Assembly: GCA_964542535.1 (NCBI GenBank) | Contig: CAZIUE010000012.1 | Span: forward strand, 62,001-126,000 | Reading direction: 5' to 3' | Source of the DNA: Pseudopelobacter sp964542535 | GTDB taxonomy: Bacteria; Desulfobacterota; Desulfuromonadia; Geobacterales; Pseudopelobacteraceae | Length of the DNA stretch: 64,000 nucleotides | In this document: piece by piece, positions 26,707-35,583 of the stretch | How positions within the stretch are numbered: the stretch's first letter is position 1 | Layout: the number at the start of each line of letters is the position of its first letter | The notes under the pieces: model-generated | What the model was told of the DNA's origin: nothing | Seen by the model: only the letters and a program-made list of their open reading frames with translations | Databases searched by the model: none | Program-made: the position numbers and the translations under genes

Positions 26707-27204
26707 ATGATAAACAGAGACAGGATCAGACATAAGATCAAGGAGATACTCTCCCTCGACCGCCATCCCGGCCATATCGCAGCCGCCTTCTCCGCCGGGG
26801 TTTTCATCAGTTTCACCCCGCCCGTTCCGGGCATGCACACGGCTCTGGCCCTGGCCGTTGCCTTCCTGTTCCGGCTTAACAAGGTGGCCTGCCTGGCCGG
26901 GGCCTGGGTCAACACTCCCCTGACGATCATCCCCTCCCTGTTTGCCAGCTACAGGCTGGGCACGCTGATCCTGGGGCGTCCTTCAGCCCCGTTCCACCTG
27001 CGCGGCCTGGACTGGCAGGGAGTCATGGAGCTGCTGGTCAGACATGCCGAGCCGCTGCTCCTGGGCTGCTCGCTGATCGGTTTCGCAGCCGCGGTCGCGG
27101 CCTATTTTCTCTGCTATGGTTTGGTGGTGTTTTCCCGGCGCAGGGATGAGGTGCAGGCCGAGTTGACGCGGGAAATGGAAGAGGTGGGAGAAGAGCTGGA
27201 GTAG
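26707..27204 (+). CDS. DUF2062 membrane protein
   Basis: The product is about 165 residues. A basic N-terminus (RIRHKIKEILSLDRHPGHIA) leads into GVFISFTPPVPGMHT and LNKVACLAGAWVNTP, the conserved core of DUF2062, a small inner-membrane family of unknown function. Hydrophobic segments lie near residues 20-55, 65-85 and 115-140. The start is uncertain: no good ribosome-binding site precedes the ATG at 26707, and in-frame ATGs at 26671 and 26614 would add unconserved residues. Its stop overlaps a hairpin shared with the convergent phosphate transporter gene. Confidence 0.75.
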   Translation: MINRDRIRHKIKEILSLDRHPGHIAAAFSAGVFISFTPPVPGMHTALALAVAFLFRLNKVACLAGAWVNTPLTIIPSLFASYRLGTLILGRPSAPFHLRGLDWQGVMELLVRHAEPLLLGCSLIGFAAAVAAYFLCYGLVVFSRRRDEVQAELTREMEEVGEELE

Positions 27205-27226
27205 GGCGGGCCGTCTGGCCCGCCCT
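27203..27226. terminator. Hairpin between convergent genes
   Basis: AGGGCGGGCC (27203-27212) pairs perfectly with GGCCCGCCCT (27217-27226) around a four-base loop, between the DUF2062 stop and the phosphate transporter stop. Confidence 0.7.
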
Positions 27227-27232
27227 GGTGGT

Positions 27233-28234
27233 TTATTTACCCAGGATCGGGCTCAGCACCTGGTAGGTGAGATAGGAAACCAGCGCCGAAGCCGGGATGG
27301 TCAGCACCCAGGCAACCACGATGCGCTGGGCGACCTTCCAGTTGACCGCGGTAATCCGCTTGGAGAGCCCCACCCCCAGGATGGTGGAGGTGATCACATG
27401 GGTGGTGCTGGTGGGCATGCCGAAGGCGGCCGCGCCCATGATGACGCCGGCCGAAGCGGTTTCGACGCAGAAGCCGTGCACCGGTTGCAGCTTGACGAAG
27501 TCGCGCCCCACGGTCTTGATGATGCGCCACCCCCCACCGGCAGTACCCAGGGCCATGGCCGTGGCGCAGGCCACCATGACTTCCCAGGGAACGGAGAAGG
27601 TCTTCAGAAAACCGTAGCTGACCAGGGCCAGGGTGATTACGCCCATGGATTTCTGGGCGTCGGCCATGCCGTGGGAAAAGGCCATGAAGGCGGCCGAGGC
27701 CACCTGCAGATGACGGAAAACCTTGTTGAGGCCGCCGGGGGCGCTGTTCCTGAAGGTCCAGTAGATGGCCAACATGAACAGAAAGCCGATCAGGGTGCCC
27801 AGTATGGGGGAGAGCACCAGGGCCAGTACGATGGTTTTCAGTCCATCCAGTTTCAGGGCGCCCAGGCCGGCGTGGGCGAAGACCGAACCCATGATGCCGC
27901 CGATGATGGCGTGGGAAGAGGAAGAGGGGAGTCCGTAGTACCAGGTGACCAGATCCCAGATGATGGCTCCCAGAATACCGGCCAGCACCACCATCTGGGT
28001 GATGTTGGCGCCGTCCACGATCCCCTTGCCGATGGTGGAGGCCACTTTGGTGGAGACCATGGCGCCGGCGAAATTGAGCGTTGCCGCCATGAAGATGGCG
28101 CTTTTGATGGAGAGAGCCCGAGTGGAGACGCAGGTGGCAATGGCGTTGGCCGTGTCGTGAAAGCCGTTGATGTAGTCGAAGGCCAGGGCGGCCGCGATGA
28201 CCAGACAGAGCATGACGAACGCGGGATCAAGCAT
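27233..28234 (-). CDS. Low-affinity inorganic phosphate transporter, Pit family
   Basis: The 333-residue membrane protein belongs to the PiT family (metal-phosphate:proton or Na+ symport). It has the duplicated signatures: DYINGFHDTANAIAT near residues 20-34 and FSHGMADAQKSMGVITLAL in the second half, with GLPSSSSHAIIGG and GMPTSTTHVITSTILG as the repeated re-entrant motifs. About ten membrane segments are visible. The ATG at 28234 overlaps the stop of the upstream DUF47 gene by 8 bases, a classic arrangement in which the DUF47 protein serves as accessory to Pit. Confidence 0.92.
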   Translation of the reverse strand: MLDPAFVMLCLVIAAALAFDYINGFHDTANAIATCVSTRALSIKSAIFMAATLNFAGAMVSTKVASTIGKGIVDGANITQMVVLAGILGAIIWDLVTWYYGLPSSSSHAIIGGIMGSVFAHAGLGALKLDGLKTIVLALVLSPILGTLIGFLFMLAIYWTFRNSAPGGLNKVFRHLQVASAAFMAFSHGMADAQKSMGVITLALVSYGFLKTFSVPWEVMVACATAMALGTAGGGWRIIKTVGRDFVKLQPVHGFCVETASAGVIMGAAAFGMPTSTTHVITSTILGVGLSKRITAVNWKVAQRIVVAWVLTIPASALVSYLTYQVLSPILGK

Positions 28235-28847
28235 TCTTGACCACCACGCTTTCCAGGATGTTGGCGGCGTCTTCGCACTTGTCGGTGGCTTTCTCCAGGG
28301 TTTCATAGATCTCCTTCCACTTGATCAGCTGGAAGGGATCCTTCTCTTCGTCGAAGAGCACGCTGATGGCCTCGCGGCAGACCCGATCGGCCTCGTTTTC
28401 CAGGGCGTTGATCTCCACGCAGAGGGCGAAGAGCTGCTCGTTGGACTGCTTGCCCAGCATGGCCACCGCCTTGTCCACCACGATGCAGGACTGCAGGATG
28501 ATGAAGCCCAGGGATTTTGCCTGGGGCGGGATGCTCTCCACGTTGTACATGATCACCCGCTGGGCGCAGACGTCGATCAGATCCAGGATGTCGTCCAGCT
28601 TGGAAGCCAGTTCGTAGATGTCCTCGCGGTCCAGCGGCGTGACAAAGGTTGTGTTGAGTTTCTTGATGATGGAGTGGGTGATGGCGTCGCCCTTGTGCTC
28701 CAGTTCCTTGATGTTGCGCTGGCTCTCGGCGGGGTTGTCGAAGTTGTCCAGCATCTCCTTGAGCAGTTTGGCCCCCTCAATGATGTTTTCCGTCATGTCT
28801 TTGAAAAGCTTGAAGAATTTCTCATCTTTGGGGATAAGTCCGAACAT
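28227..28847 (-). CDS. DUF47/PhoU-like accessory protein of the Pit transporter
   Basis: The 206-residue soluble all-helical protein starts FGLIPKDEKFFKLFKDM and contains ELEHKGDAITHSIIKKLNTTFVTPLDREDIYELASKLDDILDLID, the hallmark of the DUF47 family, which folds like PhoU and binds metals. In many bacteria it is encoded directly before pit and is thought to modulate phosphate uptake. Here the pit start codon lies inside its last codons, so the two are translationally coupled. The ATG at 28847 is preceded by GAGGAGG. Confidence 0.92.
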   Translation of the reverse strand: MFGLIPKDEKFFKLFKDMTENIIEGAKLLKEMLDNFDNPAESQRNIKELEHKGDAITHSIIKKLNTTFVTPLDREDIYELASKLDDILDLIDVCAQRVIMYNVESIPPQAKSLGFIILQSCIVVDKAVAMLGKQSNEQLFALCVEINALENEADRVCREAISVLFDEEKDPFQLIKWKEIYETLEKATDKCEDAANILESVVVKNA

Positions 28848-29076
28848 GTCGTGCCTCCTCTGTGCTGCCGTGGAACGTGATATGAAAACCCAGCACACAT
28901 AGCATGATTTTCATTTCCTTCCCAGAAAAATGTCACGAACCGGCTACGATTCCGTTGTTGTTTTACGGCGATCAGTTGCTGCCGGTTGCCTTCGGCGGTG
29001 TCTTGCCGTATGCTGACGACCGCCCGGTTCCCGGGCCGTACGGACCCATTTTGACCACCGGAAGGAAGCTCCAGCC

Positions 29077-29898
29077 ATGAATCCGTTCCACGCCCTGCTC
29101 CTGGGTGCCCTGCAAGGTTTGACCGAGGTGCTCCCCATCAGCAGCTCCGCCCATTTGCTGCTCGTTCCCTGGCTTCTGGGGTGGCCCGAATCAGGGCTCA
29201 CCTTCGACGTGGCCCTGCATCTGGGCACCTTCCTGGCCATGGCGGTCTATTTCCGGCGCGACATTATCGAGATGCTCGTTGCCGTCGTTGATGCCCTGCG
29301 CACCAGCTCCCTCGATACGCCGGCCCGGCGGCTGCCGTTCCTGGTGGTAGCCTCGGCCCTGCCTGCCGCACTGGTGGGCATGCTGTTCGAAACCCAGCTG
29401 GAGGAGTTGTTCCGTTCCCGGCCCCTCCTGATCGGCCTGTTTCTGATACTGTTCGGTGTCGGCCTGGGGCTGGCGGACCTGCTCGGCCGCAAGCGGCGTT
29501 TTATTGCTCAGCTGACCGTGGTCGACGCCGTTGTCATCGGCCTGTTCCAGAGCCTGGCGCTGATTCCGGGAGTGTCCCGCTCGGGCATCACCATCACCGC
29601 CGCGCTCATGCTCGGCTTCAACCGCGTGGGAGCAGCGCGCTTCTCGTTTCTCATGTCGCTCCCCATCGTCGCCGGTGCGGCCCTGTTCAAGATGCTGGCG
29701 TTGCTGGAACGGGGGATCCCGGCCGGCGAGGGGCTGCCGCTGGCCATCGGCATACTCACCTCCACCATTACCGGCTACATCAGCGTTGCCTTCCTGTTGC
29801 GCTTTGTACAGAAACACAGCATCGCTCCTTTTGTCTGGTACCGTCTCGTCGCCGGTGGGGCGGTTGTTTCGGCGCTCCTGACCGGCATCATCCCATAA
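29077..29898 (+). CDS. uppP: Undecaprenyl-diphosphatase
   Basis: This 273-residue inner-membrane protein (UppP/BacA) dephosphorylates undecaprenyl pyrophosphate to recycle the lipid carrier used for peptidoglycan and O-antigen. Signature motifs are GLTEVLPISSSAHLLL (residues 14-29) and PGVSRSGITIT (near 164). Seven to eight hydrophobic segments are present and the length is typical. GGAAGGA precedes the ATG at 29077. It heads a co-directional run, uppP-radC-tag-nagZ-like, with gaps of 39, 23 and 22 bases, so a single transcript is likely. Confidence 0.96.
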   Translation: MNPFHALLLGALQGLTEVLPISSSAHLLLVPWLLGWPESGLTFDVALHLGTFLAMAVYFRRDIIEMLVAVVDALRTSSLDTPARRLPFLVVASALPAALVGMLFETQLEELFRSRPLLIGLFLILFGVGLGLADLLGRKRRFIAQLTVVDAVVIGLFQSLALIPGVSRSGITITAALMLGFNRVGAARFSFLMSLPIVAGAALFKMLALLERGIPAGEGLPLAIGILTSTITGYISVAFLLRFVQKHSIAPFVWYRLVAGGAVVSALLTGIIP

Positions 29899-29937
29899 TC
29901 TTACTCTGGTATACTCTCCCCCAGGGAGGGACGGCCG

Positions 29938-30627
29938 ATGTGCGCGGGAATCAGAGAGTGGCCGGAGGACGAACGCCCCCGGGAGAAGTTGCTGAAGGGA
30001 GGAGCTGCCAGCCTCAGCGATGCGGAGCTTGTGGCGCTGATCATCCGCACCGGTGACACCGCCACGGGAAAGAGCGCCATCGATCTGGGACGGGAGCTGA
30101 TCAGCCGGTTCGGCTCCAGTCTGCGCGAGCTGGGCAACGCCGACCTGGCCGAAATCACCGCCGTCAAGGGGATGGGGTTGGCGAAGGCGGCCGGTCTGCA
30201 GGCCGCCTTCGCCCTGGCCTCCCGTTTCCAGGGACGCAGGCTGGAGAGCATGGACCGCTTCACCTCGCCTCGCCAGGTGTTCGACTACTTCCACTTTGAG
30301 TTGCGGGACTGCCGCAAGGAATACTTCCTGGTGCTGCTTCTGGACGGCAAGAACCGCATCATCCGCCGGGTACAGGTGTCCGAGGGGTCGCTGAACCAGA
30401 GCATCGTCCATCCCCGGGAGGTGTTCAGCCCGGCGGTGAAGGAATCGGCCGCGGCGGTCATCCTGGTGCACAACCATCCCACCGGCGATCCCACCCCCAG
30501 CCAGGAGGACCTGGGCATCACCCGGCGGCTCAAGGAGGCGGGGGAGGTCATGGGGATCCGGGTGCTGGATCACATCATCATCGGCGATGGCGAGTACCTC
30601 AGTTTCGTCGAGCGGGGGATGCTGTAG
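29938..30627 (+). CDS. radC: RadC/JAB-domain protein
   Basis: The 229-residue protein has an N-terminal helix-hairpin-helix region (LTAVKGMG-like, ITAVKGMGLAKAAGLQAA) and a C-terminal JAMM/MPN+ metalloprotease-fold domain with the zinc motif HNHPTGDPTPSQED, giving H178, H180 and D191. RadC was once linked to DNA repair; the biochemical role of housekeeping RadC proteins is still unsettled. GGGAGGG lies just before the ATG at 29938. It sits between uppP and the DNA glycosylase tag. Confidence 0.93.
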   Translation: MCAGIREWPEDERPREKLLKGGAASLSDAELVALIIRTGDTATGKSAIDLGRELISRFGSSLRELGNADLAEITAVKGMGLAKAAGLQAAFALASRFQGRRLESMDRFTSPRQVFDYFHFELRDCRKEYFLVLLLDGKNRIIRRVQVSEGSLNQSIVHPREVFSPAVKESAAAVILVHNHPTGDPTPSQEDLGITRRLKEAGEVMGIRVLDHIIIGDGEYLSFVERGML

Positions 30628-30650
30628 GAATATCGCGTGAGGAGTGAGGA

Positions 30651-31268
30651 GTGAGTGATACTGTCCGCTGCGCCTGGGCCGGGAACGACCCGCTCTACCG
30701 GGCGTACCACGACCAGGAGTGGGGCGTTCCGGTGCACGACGACCGGCTGCTGTTCGAGTTCCTGATCCTGGAGGGTGCCCAGGCCGGGCTCTCCTGGATT
30801 ACCATCCTGAAAAAGCGGGATGCCTACCGCGAGGCTTTCGCCGATTTCTATCCCGAGCAGGTGGTCCGCTTCGACGATGCGCGGCGTGCGGAGCTCCTGG
30901 TACATCCGGGCATCGTGCGTAACCGGCTCAAAATCGCCGCGGCAACCACCAATGCCCGCGCCTTCCTGGCGGTGCGGGACGAGTTCGGCTCCTTCGATGC
31001 CTATCTCTGGCGCTTCGTGGAGGGGAGTCCGATCCAGAACGCCTGGTCCGCCGTCTCGCAGGTTCCGGCCAGCACCCCCCTCTCAGACACCCTCAGCCGT
31101 GACCTGAAGCGGCGCGGCTTCTCCTTTGTGGGGAGCACCATCTGCTACGCCTTCATGCAGGCGGTTGGTATGGTCAACGACCACACCACCGACTGTTTCC
31201 GCTGGCACGAACTGGGGGGTCGTCTGACGACCGCGGAGGCCGCAAGACTAAGCCGGGAAACTCGTTGA
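30651..31268 (+). CDS. tag: 3-methyladenine DNA glycosylase I
   Basis: The 205-residue enzyme excises N3-methyladenine from alkylated DNA. The helix-hairpin-helix fold is recognisable from CAWAGNDPLYRAYHDQEWG at the N-terminus and GSTICYAFMQAVGMVNDH near the C-terminus. The family's structural zinc ligands are conserved: Cys 7, His 20, His 178 and Cys 182. The start is a GTG at 30651 with GGAG-rich sequence before it, 23 bases after radC. The length is close to E. coli Tag (187 aa). Confidence 0.95.
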   Translation: MSDTVRCAWAGNDPLYRAYHDQEWGVPVHDDRLLFEFLILEGAQAGLSWITILKKRDAYREAFADFYPEQVVRFDDARRAELLVHPGIVRNRLKIAAATTNARAFLAVRDEFGSFDAYLWRFVEGSPIQNAWSAVSQVPASTPLSDTLSRDLKRRGFSFVGSTICYAFMQAVGMVNDHTTDCFRWHELGGRLTTAEAARLSRETR

Positions 31269-31290
31269 TAACGATGGATGGGAGATGAAC

Positions 31291-32493
31291 ATGAAACAGA
31301 CGTATGTGCTGCGCCGTGGTTGTTCCCGTGGCTTTCGCGGTGTTCCGCGCGGACTGGCCATGGTGGGACTGTGCCTGTTGGCGCTGGCGATGCTGGCCGG
31401 GTGTGCCGCTTCCACCCGGGCCGTGACGGGTCAGCAGCCCGATTGGCGTTCCTGGCCCCTGGATCGTAAGATCGGTCAGATGCTCATGATCGGTTTCCCC
31501 GGCGAGACCATTACCCCGGACAGCCCGATTGCCGTGGCGATCCGCCGCTACGGCATCGCCGGAGTGGTTCTTTTCGACAACAACGCCGATCTGGGGATCA
31601 CGGACCGCAACATTTCCTCCGCGCCCCAGCTGAAAGAGCTGACCGTTGCCCTGCGCGCCGTCCCCGCCGAAACCCCGATTTTTATCGCCGTGGACGAGGA
31701 GGGGGGCATTGTTACCCGGCTCAAGGAGCGCTACGGTTTTCCGCCCACACTCTCCGCGTCGTACCTCGGGGAGAAAAACGACCTGAACCTGACGCGCACT
31801 TCCTCGGACAGGGTGGCGGACACCCTGGCGGAATACGGAATCAACCTGAACCTGGCGCCGGTGGTTGACCTGAATGTCAACCCGGACAATCCGGTCATCG
31901 CGTTCAAGCAGCGCAGCTTTTCCGCGGACCCGGATCTGGTCGTTGCCCATGCCGCCGAAGTCATCGGGAGCCACCACCGCAGGAATATCGTTACCTGCCT
32001 GAAGCATTTTCCCGGTCACGGCAGCTCCCGTGACGATTCCCATCTGGGGTTCGTCGATGTGAGCACCACCTGGAGCGAACGGGAACTGCTCCCTTACCGG
32101 CAGCTGATCGATCGGGGACAGGTGGACATGATCATGACGGCCCACACGTTTAACGGGGCCCTCGACCCGGACGATCCCGCCACGCTCTCGAAAAGCACCC
32201 TGGACGGCATACTGCGCGAACGCCTCGGTTTCGACGGCGTGGTGGCCAGCGACGATCTCTATATGGGGGCGATCGCCCGGCACTACAACCTGGAAACCGC
32301 TCTGGAAAAGGCGATCAACGCCGGGGTCGACCTGGTGCTGCTGGCTAACGACAAGGAGAACAGCGAGGATATGGCGCCGCGTACCATCGCCCTGGTGCGC
32401 AGCATGGTGGAGCGCGGGAAGATCAGCCGGGAGCGCATCGACCAGGCCTGCGGCCGGATCATGCGGCTGAAGGGAACCTACCTCTTCAAGTAG
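31291..32493 (+). CDS. Glycoside hydrolase family 3 lipoprotein, NagZ-like beta-N-acetylhexosaminidase
   Basis: The protein of about 400 residues carries a lipoprotein signal (LALAMLAGC) and a GH3 catalytic barrel: KIGQMLMIGFPG, IAVDEEGGIVTRL, the KHFPGHGSSRDDSH loop and the nucleophile segment GVVASDDLYMGAI. NagZ-type members release GlcNAc from peptidoglycan fragments or cleave other beta-hexosaminides. E. coli NagZ is cytosolic, whereas this one should be a periplasm-facing lipoprotein. The ATG at 31291 has GGGAG 6 bases upstream; another in-frame ATG lies at 31285. Confidence 0.88.
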   Translation: MKQTYVLRRGCSRGFRGVPRGLAMVGLCLLALAMLAGCAASTRAVTGQQPDWRSWPLDRKIGQMLMIGFPGETITPDSPIAVAIRRYGIAGVVLFDNNADLGITDRNISSAPQLKELTVALRAVPAETPIFIAVDEEGGIVTRLKERYGFPPTLSASYLGEKNDLNLTRTSSDRVADTLAEYGINLNLAPVVDLNVNPDNPVIAFKQRSFSADPDLVVAHAAEVIGSHHRRNIVTCLKHFPGHGSSRDDSHLGFVDVSTTWSERELLPYRQLIDRGQVDMIMTAHTFNGALDPDDPATLSKSTLDGILRERLGFDGVVASDDLYMGAIARHYNLETALEKAINAGVDLVLLANDKENSEDMAPRTIALVRSMVERGKISRERIDQACGRIMRLKGTYLFK

Positions 32494-32569
32494 GTCTGGA
32501 CGGATCTTCGTCGCCGGAAGCCGCACCAGCCAGGTTGGAGGTGTCTCCACGGAAGTCCGGGGGAGTGAT

Positions 32570-33361
32570 TCATTTCAGGCCGCCGTAGGAGATCTTCAGC
32601 GACATCCGGTGCTGTGATGCGTTGTCTCTGACGTAATTTTCAAATTCCGTCAGTGTCTTGGTGTCGGGAGATCTCTGGTTCCGTGTGTGGCGGACAGTCT
32701 CGCAGTCAATTATCCCCATTCGCCTGTATCCGCATTTTGATCTGGCAAACAAGTCATATCCCCACCCCCATCCATTGGCAGTGGTCATTATGGAGTTCCA
32801 GAATCTGTCCCAGGCCTGCCTCTCGAATACCGGGATCATAATTTCTACAAAGTCGGTGAACCGGCCGAATCGGATGTTGTTTTGTCTCAGGGTAATCTTG
32901 TGGCTGTAAAATGACGTGGCGGTCAATGCCGGTTGCGACAGTTCGAGTCCGTTTCGAGCAACAATACGCAGGTAATTGTCAATCGAAAAATCTTCGATGT
33001 CGATATCGTCCGCCCAAGCGAAGATATAGTCGTATGCTTCACAGTACGAGGGGGTCACGTACTTTTTCATGAACTCCCATCGCAGTCCCTTTTCATGGAT
33101 GACGTGGCAGCGGCTGAAAACCGGCTCTTCAAACCTAGTACCATCATAACTGAAAATCAGGTAGTCAAATCTGTCGGTTCCAAAGCTGTGGATCGTCTTT
33201 GCAAGGAAATCCTTCCCATTGCTCCCCACCGGAGAAACATACAGGCATTTACAGCGGTCTCCCGCAGGCCGCGTCCTTTTTCCGGAAAACAGGGTCTGCA
33301 GATAGCAGGTGGTCTTGGCTGCTCTTTTCTGGATACGGCGCGTTAACGTTTTTGTTTTCAT
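32570..33361 (-). CDS. DUF707 protein, putative polysaccharide-related
   Basis: The 263-residue protein matches the DUF707 family: CLYVSPVGSNGKDFL, FDYLIFSYDG, YDYIFAWADDIDIEDFSIDNYLRI, LSQPALTATSFYSHKITLRQN and ANGWGWGYDLFA. The fold resembles nucleotide-sugar transferases (a D-x-D-like WADDID near residue 115), but no function is established. It is the last gene of a three-gene unit with glf and a radical SAM enzyme; its ATG (33361) lies 5 bases past the preceding stop. Codon use is less GC-rich than in the flanking genes, suggesting acquisition with the cassette. Confidence 0.75.
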   Translation of the reverse strand: MKTKTLTRRIQKRAAKTTCYLQTLFSGKRTRPAGDRCKCLYVSPVGSNGKDFLAKTIHSFGTDRFDYLIFSYDGTRFEEPVFSRCHVIHEKGLRWEFMKKYVTPSYCEAYDYIFAWADDIDIEDFSIDNYLRIVARNGLELSQPALTATSFYSHKITLRQNNIRFGRFTDFVEIMIPVFERQAWDRFWNSIMTTANGWGWGYDLFARSKCGYRRMGIIDCETVRHTRNQRSPDTKTLTEFENYVRDNASQHRMSLKISYGGLK

Positions 33362-33366
33362 TTCAA

Positions 33367-34320
33367 TCAACCTGTTTCATAGTGGTCGGCAAATACGTCG
33401 GAAAGTCTGTAACGATCCCGGAACTCCTGCAGGAATATCATGTGGGTGGGGCATTGGCAGGTGGCCGCGAAACAGGGATAGGGTTCCTTCCTGAGCTGTA
33501 TGGCTCCGTCGCACAGTTCGTCAACCGACCCCAGCCTGGAGCCGAAGCAGCGCATGACAGAACCGTCGAGAAAAACGTTAACCATGTCAATCCCGGCGGA
33601 GCAGAGCATTCCCCTGGTCTTTCTTCCGTTTTGAAACTGGAATTCCTCGTCCGAATAGTAGTGGCGTCTGATTTCCCGCAACTCATGCAGTCTGTACGGT
33701 CCGGTAGTGAAGATGCCCCGGGATGCTTTTATGATGAGTCGCTGCCAGGGGCCTCTGGTTGGGGTCGCTTCCAAAAGCAGTAACGGTTTGAAGAGTATGC
33801 CTGCTTCTTTGAAGCGGGCGGAAATGCCGGCCAGTTCTCTCACCATGTCAGGTTTGACGACCATGGTCGCGAAAAGCGGGCACCCTTTCTCCATAAGCTT
33901 CAGGGAGTGTTCGATGAAACGCCCGATTGCTATGAACTCGGGATGAAAGGAGCAGTTGAACGACGTTTTCGTAAGATCAAGCCTGTCTGTGTAATGATCA
34001 GGGTCAATTGAGTTGTTTGTGATGAGTTCGCAGATCCTGACGTTAGGCATACTGTTGACATGGTACCAGATTTCCCGTGCCCATCTGTCCACCAGAATCT
34101 CGCCGTCGAAATTCAACCTGACAATAATGTGATCTTCAAGTGCTGACAGCCTGCTCCACACCTTTTTTGCCAGGTTGAATTCCCGTTCGGAAAATTCGAT
34201 CTGCTGTACGTCCTGCTGGTTGCAGTACGAGCAGTTGAAATTGCATCGCAGGCGGCGTTTTTCGTGGGGAAGGAAGTCGCGAAAATTGATTCGTAGCAGA
34301 CCGGTGCGTGTCAGCTTCAT
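33367..34320 (-). CDS. Radical SAM protein of unknown substrate
   Basis: The 317-residue protein has the radical SAM cluster motif CNFNCSYC (Cys 26, 30 and 33), followed by NFDGEILVDRWAREI and VRICELITNNS strands typical of the TIM-barrel core. A C-terminal cysteine group (MLCSAGIDM, SVMRCFGS, CFAATCQCPTH) suggests a second iron-sulfur cluster as in SPASM/Twitch enzymes. The start codon overlaps the glf stop as ATGA, so translation is coupled. Given its place between glf and a DUF707 gene, it may modify a sugar or a surface component; that is inference only. Confidence 0.8.
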   Translation of the reverse strand: MKLTRTGLLRINFRDFLPHEKRRLRCNFNCSYCNQQDVQQIEFSEREFNLAKKVWSRLSALEDHIIVRLNFDGEILVDRWAREIWYHVNSMPNVRICELITNNSIDPDHYTDRLDLTKTSFNCSFHPEFIAIGRFIEHSLKLMEKGCPLFATMVVKPDMVRELAGISARFKEAGILFKPLLLLEATPTRGPWQRLIIKASRGIFTTGPYRLHELREIRRHYYSDEEFQFQNGRKTRGMLCSAGIDMVNVFLDGSVMRCFGSRLGSVDELCDGAIQLRKEPYPCFAATCQCPTHMIFLQEFRDRYRLSDVFADHYETG

Positions 34321-35444
34321 ACCGTCTGTCGTATCCTGGCGATGCGCCGGTATCGTTCTGCGGGGGTCAGTCTGGTGTATGCCTCCACAAGCGGAAGCAG
34401 GGCCATGGAACATTCCATTGCCTTGTCCATGTCAAGATATTTGTACAGGCCCAGCCGTCCCAGGGGGCATATGTTCTTCGTGCCGCATATGTCTCTGAGA
34501 TAACGGGCAAACACCGCGTCGTGCTGTTCGGTGTTGACGGGATACATGGCCGGATTGCCGGACCCGTCGGCCTCGACCGCCTGCTGGTACTGAATATAGT
34601 GGTACTGGCTCGGCTGTCTGTGCAGGGTGTTGAAGTTGCACTTCCTGAAATAGCGGTCGTGCTGGGGGAGGTTCACGGTTCCGTACAGGGGGTTTTCCCA
34701 GGAAGCGCACTTTTCGTAGCTGAAGCTGACGCTCCGGTAGCGCAGCCTCCCGTACCTGAAGTTGAGCGTTTCATCGAGAGGGGCACTGGTTGCCACGACG
34801 TCGAACTCCTCGCTGTCATAGCTGTTCTCGTTCACGCGCACCGGAACGTCTTTTATCATCTGCTCCAGAAAGTAGGTGAAGCCATGAACAGGCAGGCCCT
34901 GCCATTGGTTCCTGAACAGGCTGTCTTCATTGTCACTCCGCAGTTCCAGTCTTTTGGGCGCCCATTCAGCGGTCAGCTGCCTCGGCTCCATGCCCCACAT
35001 TTTTTCGCTGTAATTTTTAATGAAATAGCCGTAGAGCGTTTTCCCGAAAATCGATATGCAGGCGGTTTCGAAATTCGTGCGGTCCACTTCCTTTGGTCTG
35101 TGATTCAACTCCTCCAGGATACGTTCCTTCTGTTCAAACCTGTCCAATGAGTCAAGCGTCAAGGGGAAGGGAAAAAGCTGATCGTCGATGATCATGCTTT
35201 TTCTGTGGATATAACCGTTGAACTCATCAAATGTTCGGACATACTGCCACAGGGATTCGTTTGAAGTGTGAAAGGTTCGGGCGCCAAACGGTTCGTATTT
35301 AATGCCGTCATCATTTACTCTTGTTATGCACAGGCCTCCGATGTGCGTTTCCTTCTCTATCATTACAACGTCATGGCCCCTGTCCTTCAAAAGCCTTGCA
35401 AGTGTGCATCCGCTTAAGCCGGTGCCGACAATCAGTACCTTCAT
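34317..35444 (-). CDS. glf: UDP-galactopyranose mutase
   Basis: The 375-residue flavoprotein interconverts UDP-galactopyranose and UDP-galactofuranose for surface polysaccharides. The N-terminal FAD-binding motif VLIVGTGLSGCTLARLL is at residues 3-19, followed by EKETHIGGLCIT, EPFGARTFHTSN and the YFIKNYSEKMWG substrate region; PLGRLGLYKYLDMD near the C-terminus is also conserved. The ATG at 35444 gives the expected MKVLIVGTG start. It heads a lower-GC cassette with radical SAM and DUF707 genes downstream. A terminator of hldD lies just upstream, so the cassette probably needs its own promoter or read-through. Confidence 0.92.
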   Translation of the reverse strand: MKVLIVGTGLSGCTLARLLKDRGHDVVMIEKETHIGGLCITRVNDDGIKYEPFGARTFHTSNESLWQYVRTFDEFNGYIHRKSMIIDDQLFPFPLTLDSLDRFEQKERILEELNHRPKEVDRTNFETACISIFGKTLYGYFIKNYSEKMWGMEPRQLTAEWAPKRLELRSDNEDSLFRNQWQGLPVHGFTYFLEQMIKDVPVRVNENSYDSEEFDVVATSAPLDETLNFRYGRLRYRSVSFSYEKCASWENPLYGTVNLPQHDRYFRKCNFNTLHRQPSQYHYIQYQQAVEADGSGNPAMYPVNTEQHDAVFARYLRDICGTKNICPLGRLGLYKYLDMDKAMECSMALLPLVEAYTRLTPAERYRRIARIRQTV

Positions 35445-35491
35445 TCCCCCCATCCTCTTAACTGGATGCAGTTTACTCATCCGCTGTCACG

Positions 35492-35524
35492 CAAAACGGG
35501 GGCCTGAAGTACGGCCCCCCCGTC
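35492..35524 (-). terminator. Rho-independent terminator of hldD
   Basis: On the minus strand ACGGGGGGGCC and GGCCCCCGT form a GC-rich stem with an 8-base loop, followed by TTTTGC, between the hldD stop and the glf start. Confidence 0.75.
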
Positions 35525-35583
35525 TGTTTCAGGCCCCACGGTTCCAGCCACTCAACCCCGTCAGCTCGACGCGGGGCGAGTTC

